A DNA stretch of 64,000 nucleotides from Clostridium sp. AM22-11AC (GTDB taxonomy: Bacteria > Bacillota > Clostridia > Lachnospirales > Lachnospiraceae), in the NCBI RefSeq assembly GCF_003473545.1, contig NZ_QUCM01000002.1, positions 180,815 to 244,814 on the forward strand. The letters are read 5' to 3'. Below are positions 1-8,900 of the stretch, in pieces (positions within the stretch are counted from its first letter, which is position 1; the number at the start of each line of letters is the position of its first letter). A program made the position numbers and the translations under genes. Under the pieces are notes generated by a model, which did not search any database, was not told where the DNA came from, and saw only the letters and a program-made list of their open reading frames with translations.

Positions 1-1
1 C

Positions 2-601
2 ATAGAGATCGCATATGGAAAGTCGAGAAGGCTGGAGAAACTGATCGAGGATCTGTTTGGTTTTACCAAGTTAAATTATGGCAAGATCGCCATGCATGTG
101 GGACAGCTTGATATTGTGAAGCTGTTAGGACAGCTTTTGGAAGAGGCGTATCCTAATTTTGTGGAAAAGGGTCTGTCTTATGATCTGCAGAGTAATGTGC
201 CTGCCAAGACTATTAACGCAGACGGAAATCTTTTAGCCAGACTGTTTGACAATCTGATCGGAAATGCCATTAAATACGGGGCAGATGGAAAGCGGGTCCT
301 GGTGCAGATCCATGCAGAAAGCGAAACAGTGACAGTTTCTGTTACCAACTATGGATATGTGATCCCGGCAGACGAGCTTCCTCTTATTTTCAATAAATTT
401 TACCGTGTAGAGCAGTCCCGCTCCAGCAGTACAGGAGGAACCGGACTGGGACTTGCCATTGCAAAGGAGATCGTGGATATGCATGGAGGAACCATCAGTG
501 TAGCCAGTGATCTTAACGGAACCGTATTTACTGTAAAACTTCAGGTTCGTTTTGATGTAAATAAGGAAAATTTTGGAAATATTGAGGACGAAAAACAGTA
601 A
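2..601 (+). CDS. Sensor histidine kinase, C-terminal part (VanS-like)
   Basis: Only the end of the gene is in the window; its frame is open from base 2. About 199 residues are visible. The first part is the second dimerisation helix, and the rest is a HATPase_c ATP-binding domain. The N box reads DNLIGNAIKYG, the F box IFNKFYRVEQSRS and the G2 box GGTGLGLAIAKEIVDMHGG. The G1 glycine motif is the weak NYG form seen in VanS-type kinases. The protein would autophosphorylate at the membrane and pass phosphate to a response regulator, presumably encoded upstream of the window. The next gene starts 19 bp after its stop, so the kinase is probably in the same transcript as the exporter operon that follows. 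Its signal is unknown. Confidence 0.9.
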   Translation: MEIAYGKSRRLEKLIEDLFGFTKLNYGKIAMHVGQLDIVKLLGQLLEEAYPNFVEKGLSYDLQSNVPAKTINADGNLLARLFDNLIGNAIKYGADGKRVLVQIHAESETVTVSVTNYGYVIPADELPLIFNKFYRVEQSRSSSTGGTGLGLAIAKEIVDMHGGTISVASDLNGTVFTVKLQVRFDVNKENFGNIEDEKQ

Positions 602-619
602 TTAAAGAGGAATTACAGG

Positions 620-3217
620 ATGGATACAGGCAAAAATAAAATGGTTGGAATGAGAAAAAAAAGGGCGCTGAGAGGCACCCTTTTTGCGGTCATATTGTCC
701 GCGTCCATGAGTTTTTCGGCTCTGGCTGCCATGACAGCAGACGGACCGGGAATGGGGACAGCGGCAGGGGCATCAGCAGATACTTCCGACAGTACGGACA
801 GTGAGCAGGTGCTTAAAACAGAAGCAGCGCCGGAGGAAGGCCCTATCCGTATGGATGTGGTCTATGGATATGACAATGTGGCAAAAAGCGGGCGTTTTCT
901 TCCACTGGATATACAGTTAGACAATACGTCAGAGGAAACCTTTGAAGGAACTTTGTGCGTTACTTCCCAGGAACCGGACTATGACGGTTACAGCAACAAT
1001 TCCCAGGAAAAATATGATACATACCGCTACGAATTTCCGGTCATGATCCAGGGAGACAGTAGCCTTGAAAAGAAGTTAAATATCTCTCTTTGCAGCAAGT
1101 CAGACCTGATGTACATCACACTTATGGATGGGGCCGGCAATGAGGTACTTAGCAAACGGCTGAAAATGGATCTGAACACAGATGCAGCCCAGCTGTTTAT
1201 CGGTGTACTTTGTGATGAGCCGGAACGCCTTTCCTATCTGGAGCAGGTAGGTGTCAATTACAGTATGCTGCGTACAAAGACCATTGACCTGTCTGTGTAT
1301 GATCTGCCGGATACAGAACTGGGACTGGACCAGTTAGATGTGCTTCTGATCACGGATTTTAACTCAGAGACCCTTACAGAAGAGCAGACAGAGGCGATCT
1401 GGGAATGGGTACACCGTGGCGGTATTTTACTGTTTGGAACAGGTGCCAGGGGAGATGAAACATTATCTGCTTTCAGTAAACAATTGCTGGAATATCCGGT
1501 TTCACCTGGAATGGTTTACGAGATCCAGATGGGACAGGACCGTACAGCCAGGGAACCGGGGGAAAATATTCTTTCCCTGGAAGGAACAGAAGTGGATTTA
1601 AAAGGCGGAACAGACCTGCTTACAAGTGGTTCCCTTACGGTTCTTTCTTCTACTTCTGTAGGAAATGGAATGGCAGCGGCAGCAATTTTTGATTTTACGG
1701 ATCTGGAAGAATATTGTTTAAAAGACAACTCCTATGCAGATTATTTCCTTACAGCACTCCTTGGTGAAGACAGAATCAATACCTTAAACAGCAACGCAGG
1801 TGGTGGAAATTACAACCAGTTCTGGTCTGTCCAGAGTCTGGTAAATACAGGAAATATTCGCAATCTTCCAAAGATCGGATTTTACATGACCCTGGCAGTG
1901 GCATATATTGCCCTGGCAGGTCCGGGACTTTACTTCTTCTTAAAACAAAGAGATCTGCGGGAATATTACCAGCCTGCAGTGGCACTGATCGCCATCTGTA
2001 CCACTGGTATGGTGATCTTAATGGGAACAGGAACCCGTTTTAAGGGACCGTTTTTCACTTACGCTACCATAGAAAATACCAGCCAGACAGATAAAACAGA
2101 GACGACTTTTATCAATATGCGGGCTCCTTATAATAAGACGTATTCAGTGGAATTAAATCCCCAGTACCGTCTGTATCCCGTTACAGGCAGTCCTTATTAT
2201 GACCAAAATCCATCGAAGGAATTTTTTGGTGAAGGAGAAGCAGATATTACCATCCGCTATGGGGAAGATGCCACCTGGATCCAGGCAGTGGATACAGGGG
2301 CCTTTAATTCCAAAATTTTCCAGATGGAGCTTCACACCCAGAATGAAACAGGAGAAGGTTTCTCAGGTGAGATCCGGGCTTTTAACGGAACAGTTTCCGG
2401 TACTCTTACCAATAACTATTCTTATGCAGTAGAGAACGCAGCAATTCTTCTTTACAATCAGCTGCTGCTGATCGGAAATATGGAACCAGGTGAGACGATC
2501 TCCTTAGATAACCGTCAGGTGACTTTCTGCGCGACCAATTTCAGCTATGCGCTGGCTTCCCAGATCACAGGCGTTTCCCTGTATGACAGAAACGGGGATA
2601 TGGAAGATGCCACCTATGTTCAGGCATTAGAGCGGGCCAATCTGCTTTCATTTTATATTGAAAATTATCTTTCCGGTTATCATGCACAGGCCAGTGTGGT
2701 TGCTTTTGGAAGAGGAAAAGAAAATCTGGATTTCCTGAAGAAAAATGACTATGAGGCTTATGGCTGTACCCTTCTTACCTCAGAACTGGATGTAAATTAT
2801 GAAAAGGGCGGAAATGTATACAGATCTGCCATGCAGAAACAGCCAAATGTTCTTTCCGGAGAATATGACGCGGACAGAAATACCATGTATGGAATGGCGC
2901 CTGTGATCTTGGAGTATTATCTGGGAAATGAAACAGATGTGGAAGCTTTGGACTTCCATCCGCTGACAGCAGAGGCTTCTGACAGTCTGCGTTATTATTA
3001 CACAGTTCCATTTACAGGCGGCATGTATTTTTATAATTACAATACAGGGGACTATGATCTGATGAAGCCGGAGAAAGATCACTATACCAGGGAAGAGCTG
3101 GAAGAATATCTGTCACCGGGAAATACCATTACAGTGAAGTATGTATATGATACCACAGGAGAATATACCTGGAATATCATGCTTCCGGTACTTACAGTCA
3201 CAGGAAGGAGCAAGTAA
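620..3217 (+). CDS. Large secreted/membrane protein with GATase-like extracytoplasmic domain, exporter partner
   Basis: 865 residues. Basic residues and a hydrophobic stretch (about 15-36) ending in ALA form a signal peptide. A mid-protein segment (about 200-390) contains DVLLITDF followed by a helix and RGGILLFGTG, which resembles the class-I glutamine-amidotransferase-like fold in GldG-type or DUF4350-type partners of ABC-2 exporters. Two membrane segments lie near residues 419-440 and 451-468. The C-terminal 400 residues look extracytoplasmic. The start is supported by GAGGAATTACAGG upstream. The stop overlaps the ATPase start by one base (TAATG), so the two are translationally coupled. 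Directly after the signal peptide there is a DGPGMG motif that recurs in other secreted proteins here. The exact function is not recognised. Confidence 0.75.
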   Translation: MDTGKNKMVGMRKKRALRGTLFAVILSASMSFSALAAMTADGPGMGTAAGASADTSDSTDSEQVLKTEAAPEEGPIRMDVVYGYDNVAKSGRFLPLDIQLDNTSEETFEGTLCVTSQEPDYDGYSNNSQEKYDTYRYEFPVMIQGDSSLEKKLNISLCSKSDLMYITLMDGAGNEVLSKRLKMDLNTDAAQLFIGVLCDEPERLSYLEQVGVNYSMLRTKTIDLSVYDLPDTELGLDQLDVLLITDFNSETLTEEQTEAIWEWVHRGGILLFGTGARGDETLSAFSKQLLEYPVSPGMVYEIQMGQDRTAREPGENILSLEGTEVDLKGGTDLLTSGSLTVLSSTSVGNGMAAAAIFDFTDLEEYCLKDNSYADYFLTALLGEDRINTLNSNAGGGNYNQFWSVQSLVNTGNIRNLPKIGFYMTLAVAYIALAGPGLYFFLKQRDLREYYQPAVALIAICTTGMVILMGTGTRFKGPFFTYATIENTSQTDKTETTFINMRAPYNKTYSVELNPQYRLYPVTGSPYYDQNPSKEFFGEGEADITIRYGEDATWIQAVDTGAFNSKIFQMELHTQNETGEGFSGEIRAFNGTVSGTLTNNYSYAVENAAILLYNQLLLIGNMEPGETISLDNRQVTFCATNFSYALASQITGVSLYDRNGDMEDATYVQALERANLLSFYIENYLSGYHAQASVVAFGRGKENLDFLKKNDYEAYGCTLLTSELDVNYEKGGNVYRSAMQKQPNVLSGEYDADRNTMYGMAPVILEYYLGNETDVEALDFHPLTAEASDSLRYYYTVPFTGGMYFYNYNTGDYDLMKPEKDHYTREELEEYLSPGNTITVKYVYDTTGEYTWNIMLPVLTVTGRSK

Positions 3218-4179
3218 TGCTTAAGATTGAAAATCTGCATAAAATATATGGCAAATATCATGCTTTAAGTGGTCTGGACATGACTGTAAAGGAAGGCGCT
3301 CTTTATGGATTTGTCGGTCCCAATGGAGCGGGAAAGACGACGGCGATCAAGATCATGACCGGGCTTTTACAGGCAGAAGAGGGAAGCGTATTGATCAACG
3401 GAAAAGATGCTCTGGCAGATCCGGACCAGTTAAAGTCCTGTATTGGATATGTGCCTGATTTTTTCGGTGTTTACGATAACCTGACAGTAGGGGAATATAT
3501 GAGTTTCTTTGCTTCCTGTTATCAGTTGGACGGACTGGTGGCAAGGAAACGTTACACTGCCCTTTTGGAGCAGGTGGGTCTGGAAGATAAGCTGGATTTT
3601 TATGTGGACGGTCTTTCCAGAGGTATGAAACAGAGGTTGTGTCTGGCAAGGGCGCTGATCCATGATCCTCAGATCCTGATCTTAGATGAGCCAACTTCCG
3701 GACTGGATCCCCGCACAAGAGTGGAATTTAAAGAGATACTGGAAGACCTGAAATTTGCGGGAAAGACCATTCTCATCAGCTCCCATGTGCTCTCGGAACT
3801 TTCTGAAATGTGTACGGATATCGGTATCATTGACCAGGGAAGGATGATCTTAGAGGGAAATATCCAGGACATTTTATCAAGAGTCAATGCGTCCAATCCC
3901 CTGGTGATCTCTGTTTACAGCAACATGGAAAAAGCGTTGTCTATTTTAAAGAGCCACCCCTGTGTGCGCACTATTTCCATGAGGGAAAAGGATATCTGTG
4001 TCCGCTTCACCGGGGATGCCCAGGATGAGGCGATCCTGCTGCAGCAGTTGATCGACAGTGATGTGCTGGTAAATGGCTTTACCAGAGAGAAAGGCAGCCT
4101 GGAAACAGTCTTTATGCAGCTGACTGACCATGAAGAAGAAAGGGTGGTGACGTCTTATGAAGCAGAATCCGGTCTATAA
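3217..4179 (+). CDS. ABC transporter ATP-binding protein (ABC-2/GldA-like)
   Basis: 320 residues, with one nucleotide-binding domain in the first 215. Walker A is GPNGAGKTT, the signature is LSRGMKQRL, Walker B is LILDEPTSGLDP and the H-loop is SSHVLSEL. The remaining 100 residues form the C-terminal extension usual in DrrA/CcmA-type exporters. It would power the permease encoded next, whose start lies 23 bp inside this gene. Neighbours suggest that the 865-residue protein upstream is an accessory subunit, as in GldA-GldF-GldG-like systems. The substrate cannot be told from the sequence. Confidence 0.95.
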   Translation: MLKIENLHKIYGKYHALSGLDMTVKEGALYGFVGPNGAGKTTAIKIMTGLLQAEEGSVLINGKDALADPDQLKSCIGYVPDFFGVYDNLTVGEYMSFFASCYQLDGLVARKRYTALLEQVGLEDKLDFYVDGLSRGMKQRLCLARALIHDPQILILDEPTSGLDPRTRVEFKEILEDLKFAGKTILISSHVLSELSEMCTDIGIIDQGRMILEGNIQDILSRVNASNPLVISVYSNMEKALSILKSHPCVRTISMREKDICVRFTGDAQDEAILLQQLIDSDVLVNGFTREKGSLETVFMQLTDHEEERVVTSYEAESGL

Positions 4180-5077
4180 CCGGGAAATGCGGGTAAGTTC
4201 CAGAAGCATGAAGCTGCCCCTGATCATTTTCCTGTTTAATGGGATCTTGTTTTTGGTAACTCTTTTAAATATGTATTCTGTGATCATGCAGGTAAAGGCG
4301 TCAGCCAGTATCCAGTACAGCAGTTTTATGGAATTATATGAATTTGTTACGTCCATGGAATTTATCCTGTTAATGTTTATCGTTCCTGCAGTGACTGCTT
4401 CAGCGATCAGCGGGGAACGGGAGCGGCAGACCTTAGATCTGATGCTGACTACACGGATGAGTGCCGGACAGATCGTAACAGGAAAGCTTTTAAGCGCCCT
4501 CAGTACCTTATTTTTGCTGATCCTTTCCAGTTTTCCGGCAGTTGCCATGGTATTTGTATATGGAGGAATTACCTGGACAGATGCGTTTTCTCTGATCCTA
4601 TGTTATGTAACAGTAGCTTTTTTTGCAGGAAGTATTGGCATCTGTTTTTCAGCAGCTTTTAAGAGATCTACGGTTTCAACGGTTGTAACATATGGAACAC
4701 TGACCGCTGTGGTTGCGGGAACTTACTTTCTGAACCGCTTTGCTCTTTCCGTATCAGGAATGGATCTGCAGCGGAGCGCAGCCTATGTTTTAGGTGAGAG
4801 CAGTGCGAAAGCTTCTTCCGGTGGTTTCTTTTATCTGTTTTTGTTAAATCCGGCTGTTACATTTATGGCAGTGATCGGGGGACAGGCAGGAAGAGGAACA
4901 CCGTTAGCAGATATTGTAAGTTATTTTGGAATACCGGAAAATGGATTTATCATAAAGCACTGGATCGGTTTCAGTATCCTGATCCAGCTGGCAGCGGGAA
5001 TGGCCCTGATCAACCGGGCGATCCATTTTGTAGAGCCCATAAAGCATAAGAAAACCAGTAGAAAGGGGAAAAAATAA
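4157..5077 (+). CDS. ABC-2 family transporter permease
   Basis: 306 residues with about six hydrophobic segments: near 20-42, 64-88, 108-135, 143-165, 175-195 and a final one near 275-290. The motif SGERERQTLDLMLTT after the second helix is typical of ABC-2 permeases (the coupling-helix region). The gene overlaps the ATPase by 23 bp and its stop codon abuts the ATG of the SPFH gene with no spacer, so it belongs to the same operon. It should form the membrane channel of the exporter. The substrate is unknown. Confidence 0.93.
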   Translation: MKQNPVYNREMRVSSRSMKLPLIIFLFNGILFLVTLLNMYSVIMQVKASASIQYSSFMELYEFVTSMEFILLMFIVPAVTASAISGERERQTLDLMLTTRMSAGQIVTGKLLSALSTLFLLILSSFPAVAMVFVYGGITWTDAFSLILCYVTVAFFAGSIGICFSAAFKRSTVSTVVTYGTLTAVVAGTYFLNRFALSVSGMDLQRSAAYVLGESSAKASSGGFFYLFLLNPAVTFMAVIGGQAGRGTPLADIVSYFGIPENGFIIKHWIGFSILIQLAAGMALINRAIHFVEPIKHKKTSRKGKK

Positions 5078-6364
5078 ATGGGAATTATAAAAGCGGCAGC
5101 ACATGCAGTAGGAACGGGACTGGCGGATCAGTGGCTGGAGGCCTTAGAACCTGACAATATGGGGGCCCAGACTGTTTTTACAAAGGGCGTTCAGATCCGT
5201 AAAGGAAAAGGGGAAAATGGAAAAGGTTCCGATAACATGGTAACAGAAGGTTCCATTATCCATGTATACCCGGATCAGTTCATGCTTTTGGTAGACGGCG
5301 GAAAAGTAGTGGATTATACGGCAGAGCCTGGATATTACAAAGTAAGCCTGGATACACAGCCTTCCCTGATGAACGGAACGTTGGGAAAAGCAGTAAAAGA
5401 GTCCCTGGGAAGGATCCGTTTTGGCGGTATTGCCCCCACTGCACAGAGGGTATATTATATCAATCTTCAGGAGATCCGGGGACTGAAGTTTGGTACAAAA
5501 AATGCCATCAACTATTTTGACAGTTTTTATAATGCAGAGCTGTTTTTACGGGCCCATGGAACGTATTCCATTAAGATCACAGATCCGCTGAAATTCTATG
5601 CAGAAGTGGTTCCGAAAAATGCAGAACGCCTGGAAATGGAAGATATTAATGAGCAGTACTTAAATGAGTTTTTAGAGGCACTGCAGACTTCCATTAACCA
5701 GATGTCAGCAGATGGTATCCGCATTTCCTATGTTCCGTCCAAGAGCATGGAACTGGGAAAATATATGGCAAATGTACTGGATGAGCAGTGGAAAGAACTG
5801 CGTGGTATGGAGATCCAGTCTGTGGGAATTGCAAGCATTTCCTACGATGAGACATCCCAGGAACTGATCAACATGCGCAACAAAGGCGCTATGATGGGAG
5901 ATCCTTCCGTAAGAGAAGGTTATGTACAAAGTACCATTGCCGAAGGTCTGAAAGGCGCCGGAACCAATTCAAATGGTGCCATGGCAGGATATATGGGAAT
6001 GGGATTTGGCATGCAGAACAGCGGTGCGTTTATGGGAGCAGCTTCCGCAACCAATATGCAGCAGATGCAGATGAACCGGCAGATGCAGCAGGGACAGCAG
6101 ATGCCACATGGAACAGGAAATGGAGGTTTCCAGGGCAGACAGATGGGTTATGGAGCAGCAAATGCAGGTGCCCAGGCAGTCCGGCCGGCGCAGACTGCAA
6201 ATCAACCGTGGATCTGTCCTGCCTGCCATGTGGAAAACACAGGAAAATTCTGCAGCGAGTGTGGAAAACCAAGGCCTTCCGTAGAGTGGACCTGTCCAAA
6301 CTGCGGTACTGTTAATAAGGGCAAGTTCTGCAGTGAATGTGGAAGCCCAAGAGGAGAAGCCTGA
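5078..6364 (+). CDS. SPFH/Band-7 domain protein with two C-terminal zinc ribbons (YdjI-like)
   Basis: 428 residues. Residues about 30-290 are the SPFH-type domain of the YdjI ('virion core protein-like') family. A Gly/Met/Gln-rich linker follows (about 290-370), then two rubredoxin-like zinc ribbons: CPACHVENTGKFCSECG and CPNCGTVNKGKFCSECG. B. subtilis YdjI is shorter and works with YdjG and YdjH to hold PspA at the membrane; the next two genes are exactly those partners. No PspA gene is visible in the window. The ATG directly abuts the permease stop, so expression is coupled to the exporter. Confidence 0.88.
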   Translation: MGIIKAAAHAVGTGLADQWLEALEPDNMGAQTVFTKGVQIRKGKGENGKGSDNMVTEGSIIHVYPDQFMLLVDGGKVVDYTAEPGYYKVSLDTQPSLMNGTLGKAVKESLGRIRFGGIAPTAQRVYYINLQEIRGLKFGTKNAINYFDSFYNAELFLRAHGTYSIKITDPLKFYAEVVPKNAERLEMEDINEQYLNEFLEALQTSINQMSADGIRISYVPSKSMELGKYMANVLDEQWKELRGMEIQSVGIASISYDETSQELINMRNKGAMMGDPSVREGYVQSTIAEGLKGAGTNSNGAMAGYMGMGFGMQNSGAFMGAASATNMQQMQMNRQMQQGQQMPHGTGNGGFQGRQMGYGAANAGAQAVRPAQTANQPWICPACHVENTGKFCSECGKPRPSVEWTCPNCGTVNKGKFCSECGSPRGEA

Positions 6365-6366
6365 GT

Positions 6367-7485
6367 ATGGGAGTGATAACCTATAAATGCCCCAACTGCG
6401 GCGGTGGGCTTACGTTTAATGCAGAAAAGCAGAAATATAAATGTGAATACTGCCTTTCCGAGTTTTCACAGGAAGAACTGGACGAGATAGAGAAGCGGGA
6501 GCTTGAGAAGGCCAGAAAGCAGGCAGAAGTCCAGCGTGATCCTGAACCAGAAGGAGCAGGATCTGAGGCTGGGACAGAGGAACATGTATCAGGCTCCAAA
6601 AAGACTGTTACCCCCATCATGTACACCTGCCCCAGCTGTGGCGCCCAGATCGTCACAGACGAGACAACAGCGGCTTCTTTCTGCTACTACTGTCACAATC
6701 CCATTGTCCTGGAGGAAAAGCTGCGGGGTGAGTTTAAGCCTGATTATGTAGTTCCTTTCCAGATCGATAAGAAAAAGGCTCAGGAAATATTTACCCAGTG
6801 GGTGGGCCGGAAAAAATTTGTACCTGATTATTTCTTTTCTGCCAGTCAGATCGAGAGCATGACCGGTGTGTATTTTCCTTACTGGTTATATAGCTGCCAG
6901 GTGAAAGGTGATCTGCAGGCAGAGGGAAAGACGGTCAGAGTGTGGGATATGGCGGGAATGCGCTATACAGAGACAAAAGTTTATGATATCCGCAGACAGG
7001 GAGATATGAACGTTGACTCTGTAGCCAGAAATGCCTTAAAAAAAGCCAATCGAAAGCTGATCGACGGTGTGCTGCCTTACCGCCTGAATGAGAAAAAAGA
7101 CTTTTCCATGGGTTATCTTTCCGGATTTATGGCAGAAAACAGGGATATGGAAAAGGACAGTTTTGTAAATGAAGTGAAAGAAGAAGTAAGGCAGTTTGCA
7201 TTATCCAGTCTCAGCAGTCAGACAGGAAATTATTCCAGCGTTCAGATACGAAAGAACCAGGCGGATATTACAGGAGAGACCTGGGCAACGGCCCTGCTTC
7301 CTGTGTGGACAGTGACTTACAATGATAAGGCAAGAGGAAAGATCTACTATTTTGCCTTAAACGGACAGACGGGAAAGATATGGGGTGAACTTCCGGTGGA
7401 TCAGAAAAAGCTGGCAGTTTTATTTTTAAGTATTTTTATCCCGGTATGTGTGATATTGCTGTTTTTAGGATACTGGATCGGCTGA
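6367..7485 (+). CDS. Zinc-ribbon membrane protein (YdjG-like)
   Basis: About 372 residues. An N-terminal zinc ribbon (CPNCGGGLTF...CEYC) is followed by an acidic/basic linker and a second ribbon (CPSCGAQIVTD...CYYC), then a globular domain and one membrane helix at the C terminus (about 345-370). I chose the ATG at 6367, two bases after the SPFH stop and behind GAGGAGAAG. An earlier in-frame ATG at 6337 lies inside the upstream gene and would add a basic, non-conserved decapeptide. Homologues are often annotated as TFIIB-type zinc ribbon or PriA-like proteins, but no helicase motif is present. It probably forms a membrane complex with the SPFH and TPM proteins on either side. Confidence 0.85.
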   Translation: MGVITYKCPNCGGGLTFNAEKQKYKCEYCLSEFSQEELDEIEKRELEKARKQAEVQRDPEPEGAGSEAGTEEHVSGSKKTVTPIMYTCPSCGAQIVTDETTAASFCYYCHNPIVLEEKLRGEFKPDYVVPFQIDKKKAQEIFTQWVGRKKFVPDYFFSASQIESMTGVYFPYWLYSCQVKGDLQAEGKTVRVWDMAGMRYTETKVYDIRRQGDMNVDSVARNALKKANRKLIDGVLPYRLNEKKDFSMGYLSGFMAENRDMEKDSFVNEVKEEVRQFALSSLSSQTGNYSSVQIRKNQADITGETWATALLPVWTVTYNDKARGKIYYFALNGQTGKIWGELPVDQKKLAVLFLSIFIPVCVILLFLGYWIG

Positions 7486-7497
7486 TGAGGTGATGAG

Positions 7498-8391
7498 ATG
7501 AAAAAGATAAAAGGGATAATGACCGGTCTGCTGATCTGTGTATTTCTGATCATGGGCAGTATGGCAGTGTGGGCAGATCAGACAGGAGCTGTAAGCGGTC
7601 AGACGCGGGTGTTTGACCAGGCGGGACTGTTCAGTGAAACAGAAAAGATCCAGTTAGAGGAAGAGATCGCCCAGTGCAGAAAAAACACAAAAATGGATGT
7701 AGTCGTAGTAAGCGCTTATGCAGACGACCGCACGGCGGAAGAATATGCAGATGATTATTATGATTACGGCGGATTTGGCGTCGGAAAGAAAGCCAGCGGT
7801 GTACTGCTTCTGTACTATATGGACGGACCGGGCCAGTCAGGAGGAGAATGTTATATTTCTACTTCAGGGACAATGATCACCCTGCTTACAGATGAGCGCA
7901 TTGAAACCATCTTAGATGATGTATATGGAAATCTGGGAAACAGGGATTTTGCGGCAGCTTCCCAGATTTTTCTGGAAGATGTAAGTGACTATGTGAAACA
8001 GGGAGTGGAGTCTGGTCAGTATACTTATGACCGTGATACCGGGGAAATCGTCCGTTACCGCAGTATCCGCTGGTATGAGGCAGTGGCAGCGGTTGTGATC
8101 GCCGGTATTCTGGCAGGCTCTGTGTGTATGGACATAAAAAAACGCTATGCCATGAAGCAGAGCAGCAGGGAAGCAGCTAACAGCCTTCAGGCATACAGGG
8201 CAGACTGCGCTTTTCATTTTTCTGTTACCGGTGATAAGCTAGTCAATCAGTTTGTCCGCTCCATTCCTATTCCAAGGAATACTTCCGGTGGAAGCGGCAG
8301 AGGACATTCAGGAGGCAGTTCATCAGGACGGAGCACAGTACATACTTCCAGCAGCGGACGCAGCCATGGTGGCGGCGGCAGGCGTTTTTAG
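7498..8391 (+). CDS. TPM-domain membrane protein (YdjH/YgcG-like)
   Basis: 297 residues. There is a signal peptide (about 1-26), then a TPM domain (about 35-180) beginning VFDQAGLFSETEK and containing DVVVVSAY. One membrane helix (about 198-215) precedes a cytosolic tail of roughly 80 residues. The tail ends in a Gly/Ser/His/Arg-rich segment (about 260-297) such as GGSGRGHSGGSSSGRS, as in YgcG and YdjH proteins. It is the last gene of the run that starts with the histidine kinase. TPM domains in other systems bind divalent metals or act as phosphatases; the activity here is inferred only from the family. Confidence 0.87.
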   Translation: MKKIKGIMTGLLICVFLIMGSMAVWADQTGAVSGQTRVFDQAGLFSETEKIQLEEEIAQCRKNTKMDVVVVSAYADDRTAEEYADDYYDYGGFGVGKKASGVLLLYYMDGPGQSGGECYISTSGTMITLLTDERIETILDDVYGNLGNRDFAAASQIFLEDVSDYVKQGVESGQYTYDRDTGEIVRYRSIRWYEAVAAVVIAGILAGSVCMDIKKRYAMKQSSREAANSLQAYRADCAFHFSVTGDKLVNQFVRSIPIPRNTSGGSGRGHSGGSSSGRSTVHTSSSGRSHGGGGRRF

Positions 8392-8416
8392 TTTTCAGAA
8401 GGAAAATTTAAAAGGA

Positions 8417-8447
8417 CTGACACAGTTTAAAAGCATCAGCGTATAAT
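8417..8447 (+). promoter_or_regulatory. Possible sigma-A promoter before the structured leader
   Basis: TATAAT lies at 8442-8447 with CTGACA at 8417-8422; the 19-bp spacer is longer than ideal. It would start transcription near 8454, just before the structured region ahead of the GIY-YIG gene. It overlaps the left arm (8431-8440) of a perfect 10-bp inverted repeat, AAGCATCAGC with its complement at 8463-8472. Confidence 0.4.
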
Positions 8448-8478
8448 GATAGTAACGCATCCGCTGATGCTTTATATA

Positions 8479-8580
8479 GATCTTACAGGTTCCGGAACCT
8501 GGACGGCAGGGCTTTTTGCCCTGCCTGGTACATAACCCAGTGGGCACCAGGAGAGGAAAGGGACCGGGGTCTGTAAGATC
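8479..8580 (+). ncRNA. Candidate structured RNA / leader of the GIY-YIG gene
   Basis: GATCTTACAGGTTCCGG (8479-8495) can pair with CCGGGGTCTGTAAGATC (8564-8580) in a 17-bp helix that includes three G-U pairs. It encloses a perfect 8-bp hairpin, GGCAGGGC-TTTTT-GCCCTGCC (8505-8525), a weaker hairpin with TGGT/ACCA and CCC/GGG (about 8526-8549), and a purine-rich strand GAGAGGAAAGGGA. CTGATGC (8464-8470) can also pair with GCATCAG (8591-8597), which touches the ribosome site of the next gene. I do not recognise a known RNA family; it is not SRP-like or tRNA-like. It could be a cis-acting leader or a small RNA. Confidence 0.45.
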
Positions 8581-8606
8581 ATAAGATAGTGCATCAGGGG
8601 AAAGAC

Positions 8607-8900
8607 ATGAATTATACCTATATACTCCACTGCGCAGACGGAACATTGTACTGCGGATGGACCAATGACTTAAAAAAACGGCTCCATGCCCACAACAGCG
8701 GCACCGGAGCCAAATACACAAAATCCAGAAGGCCGGTTACACTGGCCTATTATGAAGCCTTTGAGACAAAACAGGAGGCTATGAAGCGGGAATACGCAAT
8801 CAAACAGCTCCCCCGGAAAAAGAAAGAGGAGCTGATCAGTCATGGCTGCAATATGGATCTGTGCATGGTTGCAGAGGACCAGGTTTATGCCACAAACTGA
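8607..8900 (+). CDS. GIY-YIG nuclease-superfamily protein (YhbQ/UPF0213-like)
   Basis: 97 residues from the ATG at 8607, chosen because AGGGGAAAG precedes it; a GTG at 8589 would add six residues without a ribosome site. The sequence opens NYTYILHCADGTLYCGWTND, matching the YIL...LYCG form of the GIY-YIG core, with the conserved Arg in LKKRLHAHN and the Glu in REYAIKQLP. This is the usual length of stand-alone single-domain family members. Substrates of this subfamily are poorly known. Its 3' end overlaps the convergent hemolysin-III gene by 16 bp. Confidence 0.9.
   Translation: MNYTYILHCADGTLYCGWTNDLKKRLHAHNSGTGAKYTKSRRPVTLAYYEAFETKQEAMKREYAIKQLPRKKKEELISHGCNMDLCMVAEDQVYATN

Noticed and set aside
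8479..8580. Structured region as a signal-recognition-particle RNA or tRNA-like gene
   Set aside because: The conserved SRP helix-8 loop (GGAAGCAGC type) and tRNA T-arm are absent; only generic stems are present.
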